A stretch of DNA of 64,000 bases, from NCBI GenBank assembly GCA_964561145.1, contig CAZLNZ010000002.1:100068-164067 (forward strand). Reading direction: 5' to 3'. The translations under genes and the position numbers were made by a program. Under the pieces are notes generated by a model. The model was not told where the DNA came from and made no database searches. It worked only from the letters and a program-made list of their open reading frames with translations. Shown piece by piece: positions 53,277 through 62,957 of the stretch. Position 1 is the stretch's first letter. Every line of letters starts with the position of its first letter. The stretch comes from RUG14300 sp964561145 (GTDB lineage: Bacteria; Bacillota; Clostridia; Christensenellales; CAG-1252).

Positions 53277-54616
53277 TGAATACCAATAAAATGCTTTTAG
53301 ACATAGGTGAAATGTTTACAATCAACAATATTTTTAGTGATCTTAACGTTGTTCAAATCATTCTTTTCTTTGCGTGTATGCTTTTTGCCGTGCTTTTCGG
53401 TTTTTTCTTTGGCGGCTGTATATTTTACAAAAAGGGTTTCAATCACAGAGCAAAACTGAAATCAAGAAAAAAGGGAGTATCTAAAGAAGAGGCTAAAGCC
53501 TTTTACAAAGAAGAGTCAAAATCCTTGGAAAATACTGCTTCTCATGTAGCAACACCGCTTAGTATTGATTTTGACAATACCGATTTCGATCTCAATGACA
53601 TACTCTTTGAAGAGGAAGAGGTTAATATCGAGTTAGTAGACGACTCAAACACCGAAGATGGTAAAAGAAAATCCGATTTTAAAACCCTTGTCTTCGGTGA
53701 CCCTCAATATAAGGAGCTGATAACAAAAAGAAAAGATGCTGTTCCCGTCTTGGGAAGAAGATTTGTGTTGACAACTATAGCAAATCTTCCCGATGTATCG
53801 AAGGAGGTTAAAATCTCCGTGCAAGAGCGTTCGACGCAACATCTCTACGATAGAATCTCCATAGGAGGGTATACCTTTGCCGTTGCTTTCGTCAATCAAA
53901 GAGTTGTTAAAATATTCCTAAGATTGCACGAAGATACGGCAAGAAGGCTAAGCGAGAAAGTTTCCGACCTTTTGAAAAAAGCACCTTCGTTCGGTGAAGA
54001 TTGGTACCAATGGACATTGGGCGAAAGCGATAACGCCGACAGCTTGATTACGAAGATAATAAGCTTGTCCTATAAATATGTAGTACAATGCGAGTTTATA
54101 AAAAACGAAGACGGTGTATTGGTGGCAAACGGAGTAAACTATGAGCGTATTATAGATGCTGAATGCGAAAGATATATTCCGTTCAACGATGAGGAATACT
54201 GTAAGATAGCAAATGAAATCAATGCAAAATATCCTCTAGGCTATTTTGGAATATCCGAAGCTTGTAGCTTTACTAATTCTCTCAAAAAAGAAGATACGCC
54301 TGAAGGTGAAATGCCTGCCGCACTGGATTATCTTGCCAATCGTCTATGCCTACTTAAAAGCGGAGATAATATCTTTGCGATGGTCTTTGAAAAGTACGGT
54401 GTAACGAAGCTTATTCTAAGACTTAGCGAAGAGCGTTTCAGATCTCTTTGCAAAAATCATCCAAGGGTTTCGGAATCGGCTTTTCCCGAGGCTCGTGATT
54501 GGTATTGGTACAGCGTAATAATAGATAATACCTTTGAAAAAGAGGAAATCGAAAATCTTATCAAGGAATCATATGAGTATGTGACAGCCTTCCATAAAGA
54601 AGACGATTCCTTCTAA
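53276..54616 (+). CDS. Membrane protein with two YjbR/MmcQ-like domains
   Basis: A 446-residue protein. One transmembrane helix near residues 25-50, a basic stretch, an acidic linker (about 80-130), then two similar halves of about 150 residues. Both show a V-x-K-[IL]-x-L-R-L-x-E strand/loop, then DWY-[QW]-[WY] and an I-x-x-S-Y-x-Y-V helix, which recalls the YjbR/MmcQ fold (DNA-binding-like, function unclear). The C-terminal half faces the cytoplasm if the helix is a signal anchor with N-out. AGGAGG precedes the ATG. It is coupled to the surface protein gene, so may carry a signal from it. Confidence 0.65.
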   Translation: MNTNKMLLDIGEMFTINNIFSDLNVVQIILFFACMLFAVLFGFFFGGCIFYKKGFNHRAKLKSRKKGVSKEEAKAFYKEESKSLENTASHVATPLSIDFDNTDFDLNDILFEEEEVNIELVDDSNTEDGKRKSDFKTLVFGDPQYKELITKRKDAVPVLGRRFVLTTIANLPDVSKEVKISVQERSTQHLYDRISIGGYTFAVAFVNQRVVKIFLRLHEDTARRLSEKVSDLLKKAPSFGEDWYQWTLGESDNADSLITKIISLSYKYVVQCEFIKNEDGVLVANGVNYERIIDAECERYIPFNDEEYCKIANEINAKYPLGYFGISEACSFTNSLKKEDTPEGEMPAALDYLANRLCLLKSGDNIFAMVFEKYGVTKLILRLSEERFRSLCKNHPRVSESAFPEARDWYWYSVIIDNTFEKEEIENLIKESYEYVTAFHKEDDSF

Positions 54617-54625
54617 AAGTTAAGG

Positions 54626-54654
54626 TTTGTTTTTTGAGAAAAAACTACTATAAT
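54626..54654 (+). promoter_or_regulatory. Possible internal promoter of the Sel1 gene
   Basis: TTTGTT (54626-54631, weak), 17-base spacer, TATAAT (54649-54654). A GTTTTTT/AAAAAAC inverted repeat covers the spacer. Confidence 0.45.
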
Positions 54655-54699
54655 TAGTAACGAACTAAAATAAATCAGATTACTTAATCAAGGGAGAAT

Positions 54700-57276
54700 A
54701 TGAGACGCTCTAAACAAGATCGATTATATATAGAGGCAAGATATGCTATGTTTGACGGAGATTACAGGTACGCTCTCCGTATTTTGAGAAAACTCGCAAG
54801 ACATAAATATGCAAAGGCATTGAATGACCTCGGTACTATTTATGCAACGCCGCTTTTTGTGACTCAAGACCTAAAAACCGCTCAAAAGTATTATCTTATG
54901 GCGGAAAAATTCGATGACGGAATAGCAGCCTACAACCTTTCGCTATTGTACCTTAACAACGATGAAAAACATGGCATCAAAAAAGACCTGTCATTGTCAA
55001 GACATTATGCCGAAAAAGCCTACAGAAAGGGTATTTCCTACGCAATTTATGGAACTCTTACAGAATCGCCGAGAGAATCTTCCCTTGAAACCTTACGAGA
55101 GTGTATGGAATATGTCCCGGATGCAAAATACCACTATGCTATGGCAATTCTCTCCTCCGATCCCAACCAAGCAATCTCTCTTTTAGAATCTGCGGCAAAC
55201 GAAGGACACATTCTTGCCTGCTATGAAATAGCAAGAAGATACGAATTAGGAATAGACAGATTTGCCAAAAACACGGGAGAAGCAATGCGTTTGTATTCCA
55301 AAATCTGCACATCATATCCTCCTGCTGCTTACAGGTTAGCAGAATTGCTTAAAGAAAAAAACGAGGATAAGCGTACAATGCTTGCATGCTATGAAAGGTC
55401 TGCAGATGTAAAATATGGTTTTGCTCCGGGTATGGTTGCATATGCAGAAATATTGCAAAACGGCTTATACGGAGTAACAAGAAGTCCCGCAAGAGCTCAA
55501 AAATATATTGATGCCGTTCTTGAATGCAACGATGCAAAGGCTGCGTTTACTCTATCAGACAAAATTAAGAATATCGAGAAAAAAGAACGCTTGATCCGTC
55601 AAGCCGCAGAAGAAGGCTATCTTCCCGCAGTGATTGCTTATGCAAAGCTCTTAGATAAAAGAGGCAAAGAGCAATCCTCTCCATACTTCCTAAAGGCTGC
55701 GTATTTGGGTGATGCCGATTCTCAATACGAAATTGCAAAAAGATACCTTGACGGTATCGGCATAGAGAAAAACCGCAATGCTTGCCTGTTTTTCTTAGAA
55801 AAGGCGGTTGCTTCCCATCACCATGGTGCAATGGCGATGCTTGGAAAACTACTAATTAAAGACAAAGATCCCGACTCAAGAGAACGGGGATATAAATTCC
55901 TAAATCAAGAAAGGGACAATGATCCCGAATGCTATTATTACCTAGGCAAGCGATATTTGGAATTATTCGAAGAAACAAATAGAGCCTCTTATATAGGCAA
56001 GGCGAAAGAAAGTTTTTTTAGAGCAATTGACGGAAAAGTGCCTGCTGCGTTCTATGAGCTCGGAAAGCTCTATGTTGAAGGAAAATACCTAGCACGCGAT
56101 GTTAAATTGGGTATAAAATACCTCAAAGAGGGAGAAAAAGCAGGCTTCATAGATGCCAACTGCTTATTGGCTGAGATTTTGTTCGACATCGGACAGCTTT
56201 CGAATGCAAAAAGCTATATTACCCCCGCATTGAATGCAGGCTATCCGGAAGCAGAATATGTCTACGGAAAGCTTCTCTTAGCGGAGGGAAACGATAGAGG
56301 AAAATCTTATATCGAAAGTGCTGCAAAAAAAGGTGTCGAGAAGGCAAAAAACGACTATTTGGGCTTCGGACAAGATGAAGAGTTCATTATGTCAATCGTT
56401 GAAGAGCTTGCTCAAAAAGGAAATATCGAGGCAATAAGACGCTATATCTCCATTCTAAAGACAAAGACCTCTGAGGAAGCGAAATTCGAACTTGTGCATT
56501 ATTTGACAATTCTTTCAAACAACGGAGAACAAGAAGCGACCCTTTTACTTGCGGAAATGTACGAACAAGGAGAGGGCGTTGCAGCCAATCCTTTTAAAGC
56601 GAAGGAGCTCTTAGAAAGGGTACAATCACAAAAAGGATATCTAAAACTCGCTGCCTATTACGAATTCGGAACAGCGACCGAGCCCGATCTTGAAAAAGCC
56701 GTCTCACTTTATGAAAAAGCTGCGGACGAAGGTTCCATAGATGCCGTTAGATTGTGCGTCAACTTTGCATTAGAGGGCTATGACTTAATTCCGCCCGACA
56801 AACAGAAAGCAATCAAGTACCTACAGATATTGGAAGAAAACGGTGACGTTAATGCTATATTTACCCTCTATAAACTGTTAAAAAATTCTGATAGCGAAGC
56901 GGCAATTTCCAAGCTTGCAAAGGCTAGCGATGCAGACCTTCCCGATGCGAGGATAATCTATGCAAGTTATCTTCTTAAGAAAAATGAGAACATAGATATT
57001 GCCTTCACCTATATTAAGGAGGGAGTGACAAGAAAACAACCTGAAGCCTACTACCTTTTGGGTTATTGCCACGAAATGGGTATTGGTACCTCCGCAGATT
57101 ACAGAAAAGCCTTTGACAACTATCTTAAGGGTGCACAAAAAGGAAATCTTGAAGCAATCAAGAAAGTCTGCTATTGCTACTCCTACGGTATAGGCGTAAC
57201 CGTTGACGAAGAAAAAGCTGCCGCTTGGAAATTAAGAGGATCCCTATCAAACCAAGTATCGGAACTTTATATATAA
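54700..57276 (+). CDS. Sel1-repeat protein, 858 residues
   Basis: A cytoplasmic protein made almost wholly of Sel1-like repeats of about 36 residues (A-x-x-x-L-G-x-x-Y-x-x-G-x-G-[IV]-x-x-[DN]-x-x-K-A). There is no signal peptide, membrane helix or catalytic domain. Sel1 repeats are adaptor surfaces for other proteins. GGGAG lies three bases ahead of the ATG. It stands 83 bases after the YjbR-like gene with a possible promoter between, and ends at a strong terminator. A partnership with the two upstream genes is likely but not proven. Confidence 0.85.
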   Translation: MRRSKQDRLYIEARYAMFDGDYRYALRILRKLARHKYAKALNDLGTIYATPLFVTQDLKTAQKYYLMAEKFDDGIAAYNLSLLYLNNDEKHGIKKDLSLSRHYAEKAYRKGISYAIYGTLTESPRESSLETLRECMEYVPDAKYHYAMAILSSDPNQAISLLESAANEGHILACYEIARRYELGIDRFAKNTGEAMRLYSKICTSYPPAAYRLAELLKEKNEDKRTMLACYERSADVKYGFAPGMVAYAEILQNGLYGVTRSPARAQKYIDAVLECNDAKAAFTLSDKIKNIEKKERLIRQAAEEGYLPAVIAYAKLLDKRGKEQSSPYFLKAAYLGDADSQYEIAKRYLDGIGIEKNRNACLFFLEKAVASHHHGAMAMLGKLLIKDKDPDSRERGYKFLNQERDNDPECYYYLGKRYLELFEETNRASYIGKAKESFFRAIDGKVPAAFYELGKLYVEGKYLARDVKLGIKYLKEGEKAGFIDANCLLAEILFDIGQLSNAKSYITPALNAGYPEAEYVYGKLLLAEGNDRGKSYIESAAKKGVEKAKNDYLGFGQDEEFIMSIVEELAQKGNIEAIRRYISILKTKTSEEAKFELVHYLTILSNNGEQEATLLLAEMYEQGEGVAANPFKAKELLERVQSQKGYLKLAAYYEFGTATEPDLEKAVSLYEKAADEGSIDAVRLCVNFALEGYDLIPPDKQKAIKYLQILEENGDVNAIFTLYKLLKNSDSEAAISKLAKASDADLPDARIIYASYLLKKNENIDIAFTYIKEGVTRKQPEAYYLLGYCHEMGIGTSADYRKAFDNYLKGAQKGNLEAIKKVCYCYSYGIGVTVDEEKAAAWKLRGSLSNQVSELYI

Positions 57277-57310
57277 GCTCGGATGAAATATACCATATTT
57301 GACAAAAAAA

Positions 57311-57352
57311 GGAGAGATTAACGGATTAATCCGACATCTCTCCTTTCTTTTT
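57311..57352 (+). terminator. Bidirectional terminator
   Basis: GGAGAGAT (57311-57318) pairs with ATCTCTCC (57336-57343), enclosing the palindrome CGGATTAATCCG (57322-57333). T-runs follow on both strands, so it also serves the hydrogenase gene coming from the other side. Confidence 0.85.
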
Positions 57353-57387
57353 AGGGGGAAAATATATTGTGAGATATGAAAATGCTA

Positions 57388-58815
57388 TTATTTTTTCAGA
57401 ATAGAGGTAGCATCTGAAATGGTCTTTTCATAAGCCTCCATTCCATATTTATCGACCTCTGCCTTGTTCTTTTCGCCGTGAGTTAGACAGCCTGCTCCGC
57501 CAATACAGCCACCGAAGCACGCCATACCTTCGATAAAGTTTGCATCCAGTCTATTCTTACTCTTTTGAAGAAGTGCGATCTTACACGCCTCGATTCCGTC
57601 ACAAGCACAGGGTTTTAGCTCGAAATCGGAGAGATCCTGTTCCTTTAAAGCTTGTCTGACAGCATCGGTTAATCCGCCGCTACGGGCAAATATTCTACCA
57701 AAATAGGAAGCATTATCCAGAACGTCCTCGGGCAAAGAGGTTATATCCAAATCCTTGCTATCAAAGAGAGCTTGAAGCTCTTCAAAGGTCATTGCAACAT
57801 CGACATAAGGCTTGACGCTTTCCTTTTGAACCTCTGCTTTTTTTGCTGTACACGGTCCGACAAAGACAACCTTACAGGGAGCTTCGTTCTCCTTTAAGTA
57901 TTTCGCAATAGTGCCCATCGGAGAAAGATTGTGAGATATGTGCTGTACCATATCGGGGAAATTCTTTTGTATAAAATCCACAAAAGCAGGACAGCAAGAG
58001 CTGGTCAAGAAACCCTTTTCTACAAGTTCTCTAGATTCTGCTTCTGCAACCATATCTGCACCGAGTGCCGCCTCGATTACCGTGTAGAAGCCTAACTCCT
58101 TTAATCCGCTAATGACTTGTCCGAGCTTTGCATAGGTGAATTGGCTTGAAATAGAGGGAGCTACAACGGCAAAAACCTTGTACTTCTTGTTGTTTTCGCT
58201 CTTTTTAATAATATCGATAACATTCAATATATAACTCTTATCGGTTATTGCACCAAAGGGACATTGATAAACACACGCACCGCAGGAGATACATTTATCG
58301 TTATTGATACAAGCCTGCTTTTCCTCACCCATAGAAATAGCTTTAACCTTACAAGCGGTTTCACAGGGACGCTTATAATTATGTATAGCGCTATAAGGAC
58401 ATACTCTCGAACAAGCACCGCACTCACGGCACTTACTCTTGTCTATATGAGCAACATGGTTCTCATCGAAGCTAATAGCACCAAAGCGGCAAACATCCTC
58501 ACAACGGTGAGCCAAACATCCTCTGCAAGCGTTCGTAACTTCATAACCGCCCATAGGGCATTCATCGCAAGCAATATCGATAACCTCGATTACGTTGCGA
58601 TTTTCGGGATTTCCGCCCATTGCCATTTTTACGCGCTCGGCAAGAATCGCACGCTCCTTGTAGACGCAACAACGCATAGTGGGAACCTTTCCCGGAACTA
58701 TTTTCTTTGGAATGTCCAAAACGGTTTCTGTTAGATTGTCAGCCCAAGCGGCTCTTGCAACCTCTCTTAAGACCTTGTATTTAAGATATTGAACCTTTGT
58801 ATCAAAAACTCTCAT
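57388..58815 (-). CDS. Iron-only hydrogenase-like protein, group B type
   Basis: A 475-residue [FeFe]-hydrogenase-like protein. N-terminal ferredoxin part with several [4Fe-4S] clusters: a CDEC/CRGC/CEDVC region and two full CxxCxxCxxxCP motifs (129-139 and 175-185). The H-cluster motifs are present: SSCCPAF (272-278), GPCTAKKAE (320-328) and MACFGGCIGGAGC (431-443). These match group B rather than the classical group A enzymes (MPCxxKKxE). It may oxidise or make hydrogen, or sense it. It is the last gene of the set, 15 bases after the phosphatase gene. AGGAG precedes the ATG. Confidence 0.87.
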   Translation of the reverse strand: MRVFDTKVQYLKYKVLREVARAAWADNLTETVLDIPKKIVPGKVPTMRCCVYKERAILAERVKMAMGGNPENRNVIEVIDIACDECPMGGYEVTNACRGCLAHRCEDVCRFGAISFDENHVAHIDKSKCRECGACSRVCPYSAIHNYKRPCETACKVKAISMGEEKQACINNDKCISCGACVYQCPFGAITDKSYILNVIDIIKKSENNKKYKVFAVVAPSISSQFTYAKLGQVISGLKELGFYTVIEAALGADMVAEAESRELVEKGFLTSSCCPAFVDFIQKNFPDMVQHISHNLSPMGTIAKYLKENEAPCKVVFVGPCTAKKAEVQKESVKPYVDVAMTFEELQALFDSKDLDITSLPEDVLDNASYFGRIFARSGGLTDAVRQALKEQDLSDFELKPCACDGIEACKIALLQKSKNRLDANFIEGMACFGGCIGGAGCLTHGEKNKAEVDKYGMEAYEKTISDATSILKK

Positions 58816-58830
58816 ATACGCTCCTTTCTC

Positions 58831-60000
58831 TTAGAAATAGCTTACCTTTATATTTTTGCCCATACTAATAAGGCATTTTGACAGTTCCTCTACCAAATTC
58901 ATTTTGATATTGAAGTTGATGGGAAGATCGGGATTTTGGTGAGCCGGGTTAACTGCTCTTCCAACGTAAAAGTTTATATCGGTTGCCTCTTCAAACAGCA
59001 AACGAGAGATTAAGCAAGCACCGTCACGTCCCAAACTCCAAGTTTCATAGAGCTTATTTTCGTTAAGGGAATCCTTGGCATACTCCAAAACCTTATTAAT
59101 TGTTATAACGCCTTCGGTAACCAAATCAACGCCCTCTATTTCTGCCGTCGGAGGAACGTTGCCGGAGAAATAATTAAGACTTGCTTTAATGGGTTTGCCG
59201 AGATATTTCGCTGCAATCGAAGAGGTCGTACCTCCGCATACGATGTGTTTACCCTCTTTCGAGAAGAACAATGCCATCATTCTATTTGCATCGTCTCGAT
59301 TGGAAGGAGGTCCAAAAAGTAAATTCATAGGAACCCTTTCACGAACCTTGATAACGCAAGCGGTTGCATCGTCACCGGGCTTGTTTCCGTAAAGCTTGTT
59401 ACATTCGTCTACAAGAATTGTAGCATAGGTCTTAGCAGTATATCCGACAGAGGCAATGGTTGACATAAAGTCAATTATTTCCTCTCTCTTCCAGCCAAAG
59501 TTATAGCTTAACCCTATTCCGGCATGCGGGCAACCGTCGCTCATTGCGACAAAGAAATCACCCTCTTGAAGCTTGATTAACGACTTATATATCCTTTTTC
59601 CGTCAATGTTCATTTCGGTTTTGGGATAGTCATAATTCTTGCCGTCACGTAACATTATAACCAAAGGGTTGTCGTATTGAATAATTTCCGCCTCCCTGTT
59701 TTCGATGATGTTTATAATGGTAAAGGTGGAATATGCAACACCTCTTACCGAACATATGGGAAGGGTTGCAGCTATAGTTCTGACACAGTCCTCAAGAGAT
59801 AGACCTGCAGCCATTGTTGTAGAAATTATCTTAGAGGTCAGTGTCGAAAGAATACTTGCCTTAACTCCGCTGCCTAAGCCGTCTGCCAAAACCACAATGG
59901 TAGAATTCTCGTTTTTCTCCACCTCGATATGGTCTCCGCAAAGCTGCTCTCCGTAGTGATTAATGCTTTTATAGCCAATATCAACGCAAAGGTCATTCAT
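58831..60000 (-). CDS. SpoIIE-family PP2C-type phosphatase
   Basis: About 389 residues. PP2C-type motifs: VVLADGLGSG (about 35-44) and VAMSDGCPHAG (about 155-165) fit the SpoIIE/RsbU phosphatase family. The C-terminal part (from about 235) has a GGTTSSIAAKYLGK motif and is typical of these hydrogenase-linked phosphatases. The ATG at 60000 and a TTG at 60006 are both possible starts, the second being closer to AAGGAG. It overlaps the end of the hydrogenase-PAS sensor gene by a few bases, so the two are coupled. It probably dephosphorylates a protein in response to the redox sensor. Confidence 0.82.
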   Translation of the reverse strand: MNDLCVDIGYKSINHYGEQLCGDHIEVEKNENSTIVVLADGLGSGVKASILSTLTSKIISTTMAAGLSLEDCVRTIAATLPICSVRGVAYSTFTIINIIENREAEIIQYDNPLVIMLRDGKNYDYPKTEMNIDGKRIYKSLIKLQEGDFFVAMSDGCPHAGIGLSYNFGWKREEIIDFMSTIASVGYTAKTYATILVDECNKLYGNKPGDDATACVIKVRERVPMNLLFGPPSNRDDANRMMALFFSKEGKHIVCGGTTSSIAAKYLGKPIKASLNYFSGNVPPTAEIEGVDLVTEGVITINKVLEYAKDSLNENKLYETWSLGRDGACLISRLLFEEATDINFYVGRAVNPAHQNPDLPINFNIKMNLVEELSKCLISMGKNIKVSYF

Positions 60001-61669
60001 TGTCAATAGACTCCTTGAGCTTTGTCAATGCAATTTTAGTTTCCGCCGCGGTTTCACCCAAAAGCGATGCGATTTCTTGAACTATACGCATTTGCTTATC
60101 AACAACTCTATCGGCAATTTCAACCGTTTGATTGCGAATGCTTTCCTTCTTTTCCTTTTCCTTTTCCTCATCTGTAACATCTCTTAAGATGCACACCAAG
60201 AGGTGATAAGTTTGGTCATAAATAATGGTTTGCTCGACATATCTATGATATTCCGCAAGAAATACCCTCTTGTTATGTTGACCTGTTTTTGTTCTCAAGA
60301 CGTTGATAAAAGGAAGAGGATCCAGTATTCTTACCACAGGAGAACCTACGACATCCGATACAGATCTTATATTTAGTATGTTCCTTGCGGCAGTATTTAT
60401 TTGTTGCACCTCGAAACTTTCGTTAAGTACGATAAGGCCGTTAGGTGTATTGTTTACAATACAGTCGGAGAAACTCTCCGCTTTTTCCTTTAGATACGGC
60501 AGACACATTGACATTTCAGCCTTTCCTTGAAGAATAGCCTCTGCCTTTTCTCTGCAGGTATTGTAGCCGCAAGAGCCGCAATTAAGCTCATCCTCCGGCT
60601 TAGTTTTGCCCATTTCTCTCAATACGGCATTAATTTCATAATCGGAATGAGAATGAATCTTATTATCTATTCTGGAGAAGGGTTTGTGTAATTCGAGAGA
60701 ATCGGGTTGAATCACCTCGAAATCCTCTTTACCTGCATATTTTGAAACGGAAATATAATCTTTAACAGGTGAACGGTGATATTTTTCCATTACAGGTCCG
60801 CCGACACAGCTGCCTACGCAGGAGGACATTTCTATAAAGCAATGGTGAATTTTTCCGCTTTCAATATCTCTCAATGCCGCAATGCAGTTTTCCGTACCGT
60901 CAATAGCCATATAGGAATAGCCTTTTTTTTCGGTATCCATTGTTTTAAGGATACCTCCGGTGGTCGGGAAAAATCTAGCTCTGCTTTTTTCCGTGTTGTC
61001 TAATTCTGATTCTATTTTTATATTTTTCTCGTTCAACCAAGAGGTAAGCTCTTCAAAAGTTAAAACAACGTCTACCAAGGTATCGTTAAGAGCAGCCTCG
61101 TGTTTCTTTGAAACGCAAGGTCCGATAAAAGCGACCTTTGCTTCGGGATGACGTCTTTTAATATCCTTTGCGTGAGCAAGCATCGGAGAAAGAACATCCG
61201 CAAGACAATTGATCACATTAGGGAAATATTTCTGTACAAGAAGATTTATAGAGTGACAACAGGAGCTTATAAGAACATCCCTGTTTTCTTCCTCCAACAA
61301 CCTTTCATATTCCGTTTTAACAATGGTCGCACCTATAGCCGTTTCCTCTACTTCTGCAAATCCGAGAGAGAGGAGTGCCTTACGCATACCGTTTATTCCC
61401 GAATTTTCATAATTAGCAATAAAAGAGGGAGCAAGGCTTACGTATACGGGAACACCCGATTGAATTAGAACCTTTGCCTTTTCGACATCACTTTTAATCT
61501 CCTTTGCGTTTTGAGGACAAACTACAAAGCAGTGTCCGCAGAGAATACACTCGTCGGAAATAATGTGTGCCTGATTGCCCGAAAATCTAATAGATTTTAC
61601 CGGGCAATGGCGTATACATTTATAGCAATTTTTACAATTTGATTTTTTTAATGTAAGAAAGTCGGTCAC
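59993..61669 (-). CDS. HydS-like sensory hydrogenase with FeS and PAS domains
   Basis: A 558-residue sensor. Two [4Fe-4S] motifs (12-22 and 41-51), then a hydrogenase large-subunit domain with SSCCHS (135-140), GPCVSKKHE (183-191) and SSCVGSCVGG (282-291); the first and third deviate from catalytic ones. Next comes a CGSCGYNTC FeS motif (364-372, with Cys389), then a PAS domain (about 400-505) and a helical C-terminus for dimerisation. This layout is that of group C (HydS) regulatory hydrogenases. The start is GTG, with GAGG about six bases ahead. It probably reports the H2 or redox state to the SpoIIE-type phosphatase next to it. Confidence 0.87.
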   Translation of the reverse strand: MTDFLTLKKSNCKNCYKCIRHCPVKSIRFSGNQAHIISDECILCGHCFVVCPQNAKEIKSDVEKAKVLIQSGVPVYVSLAPSFIANYENSGINGMRKALLSLGFAEVEETAIGATIVKTEYERLLEEENRDVLISSCCHSINLLVQKYFPNVINCLADVLSPMLAHAKDIKRRHPEAKVAFIGPCVSKKHEAALNDTLVDVVLTFEELTSWLNEKNIKIESELDNTEKSRARFFPTTGGILKTMDTEKKGYSYMAIDGTENCIAALRDIESGKIHHCFIEMSSCVGSCVGGPVMEKYHRSPVKDYISVSKYAGKEDFEVIQPDSLELHKPFSRIDNKIHSHSDYEINAVLREMGKTKPEDELNCGSCGYNTCREKAEAILQGKAEMSMCLPYLKEKAESFSDCIVNNTPNGLIVLNESFEVQQINTAARNILNIRSVSDVVGSPVVRILDPLPFINVLRTKTGQHNKRVFLAEYHRYVEQTIIYDQTYHLLVCILRDVTDEEKEKEKKESIRNQTVEIADRVVDKQMRIVQEIASLLGETAAETKIALTKLKESIDNE

Positions 61670-61671
61670 TG

Positions 61672-61935
61672 TTATCCTCTGTCGGCATTAACTGCACTCA
61701 TTATTTTATTATCCCAGAACTCCTTGAAGGATTCTTTTGTTATACCGGAATAAATTTCATCGTTTACGGATATGGTTACTCCTACTCTGTTACACTTACC
61801 CGCACAAAAACTTCCGGATAAAACGATTTCATCCTCCAACTTGTTTTCTGCAACATATTTTTCAATCAGCTCTATTATCTCGGGAGCACCCTTTAAATGG
61901 CAAGAGCTTCCTACACAAATTTGTACAAAGACCAT
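61672..61935 (-). CDS. Thioredoxin-like [2Fe-2S] ferredoxin
   Basis: An 87-residue protein of the NuoE/thioredoxin-like ferredoxin fold: VGSSCHLKGAPEII holds the first Cys, and GSFCAGKC the other two, with a further conserved position later; a [2Fe-2S] cluster is likely. It follows the second ferredoxin gene by one base and precedes the sensor by two. It may pass electrons between the hydrogenase-like proteins. Its sister at 61937-62182 has arisen by duplication. Confidence 0.8.
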   Translation of the reverse strand: MVFVQICVGSSCHLKGAPEIIELIEKYVAENKLEDEIVLSGSFCAGKCNRVGVTISVNDEIYSGITKESFKEFWDNKIMSAVNADRG

Positions 61936-61936
61936 T

Positions 61937-62182
61937 TTAGTTTACCTTGGAAAGTATTACGTTTGTGAAGAATTCGCCTACTGTATCAGGACTTACAGAA
62001 TGGAGCTCACCGTCAACGGTTACGCAAACGCCCTTTTGGCATTCGCCCATGCAGAAGGTTGCACCTAGCTCGACCTTATCGCCGAGGTTATTTTGAGCAA
62101 TGAGATATTGAAGTTGTTGAACAACTTGTCTTGAGCCCTTTATATGACAAGAACTTCCGATACATACTTTAATTTTAATCAT
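61937..62182 (-). CDS. Second thioredoxin-like [2Fe-2S] ferredoxin
   Basis: An 81-residue paralogue of the neighbouring ferredoxin: IGSSCHIKGSRQVV, then ATFCMGECQKG. The same Cys spacing is kept. AAGGAG precedes the ATG. The pair is a standard part of the HydS/SpoIIE set in Clostridia. Confidence 0.82.
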   Translation of the reverse strand: MIKIKVCIGSSCHIKGSRQVVQQLQYLIAQNNLGDKVELGATFCMGECQKGVCVTVDGELHSVSPDTVGEFFTNVILSKVN

Positions 62183-62193
62183 AATAATTCTCC

Positions 62194-62943
62194 TTATTCG
62201 TAATCTACTACGTTAGCCCAAGAGAGTAAGAATTCTCTTTCTTGAGTCTTGCCCTTTACCGATTGAGAAGCGGCAACTATGGGCATCCATTTTTGAACAT
62301 ATTGCTTAGGTGTTCCTGTTTTACTGCAGAATAGGTTAAGATACTTTTCTGCTCCGTCCAGATCTCCGTCCAACCAGAAGAGAAGGTAGGTTCTTGCAAC
62401 GTCTGCAGAAGCGTTTCCCTGTGTTACGTGGGACCAGTCAAGTATATAGGGCTTTCCATCGGGTGTAATTATAATATTTGAAGGGTTGAAGTCACCGTGA
62501 CAAAGCTTTGCGTGCTTAGGCATACCCTCTAAACGTGTATGTAAATCATAACGTGTTGTAGCATCGAGATCTGCCTCCGATATCTTTCTATTCATCTTAT
62601 CCTTTAACTTGTTTAAAAGGGGGCAAGACAATGAGTGTGTTTTGATTTGAAGGTCAACGAAAAGGTTTAGATACTCATCTTTATTATCGGGATTTTCTTC
62701 CATGAGCTTTGCGAGTGTTTTGCCGGGAATATATTCCGACACTATAGCCCATTGTCCGTCAATGGTTGTAACCTCTTTAATTTTAGGAATATTCAATCCA
62801 AGGGTTTCAACTCTTGCTTGATTTAAAGCCTCGTTAAGGATGTCGGCTTTTGAGAAATCGCTATTGAAAACTTTTATACAGTTTTCTCCGTCACGATAGA
62901 TGGTTTTGTTGTTTCTTACAGCAATTATACGATCTAAATTCAT
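62194..62943 (-). CDS. APH-fold small-molecule kinase
   Basis: A 249-residue member of the aminoglycoside/choline phosphotransferase fold. The catalytic loop LCHGDFNPSN and the metal Asp in ILDWSH are intact, and IVSEYIPGKTL is the hinge. Such proteins phosphorylate aminoglycosides, choline, fructosamine and others; the substrate is not evident. It lies 14 bases after adhE and 11 before the ferredoxins, so is likely co-transcribed with them. AAGGAGG stands ahead of the ATG. Confidence 0.82.
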   Translation of the reverse strand: MNLDRIIAVRNNKTIYRDGENCIKVFNSDFSKADILNEALNQARVETLGLNIPKIKEVTTIDGQWAIVSEYIPGKTLAKLMEENPDNKDEYLNLFVDLQIKTHSLSCPLLNKLKDKMNRKISEADLDATTRYDLHTRLEGMPKHAKLCHGDFNPSNIIITPDGKPYILDWSHVTQGNASADVARTYLLFWLDGDLDGAEKYLNLFCSKTGTPKQYVQKWMPIVAASQSVKGKTQEREFLLSWANVVDYE

Positions 62944-62957
62944 TTTTCTACCTCCTT

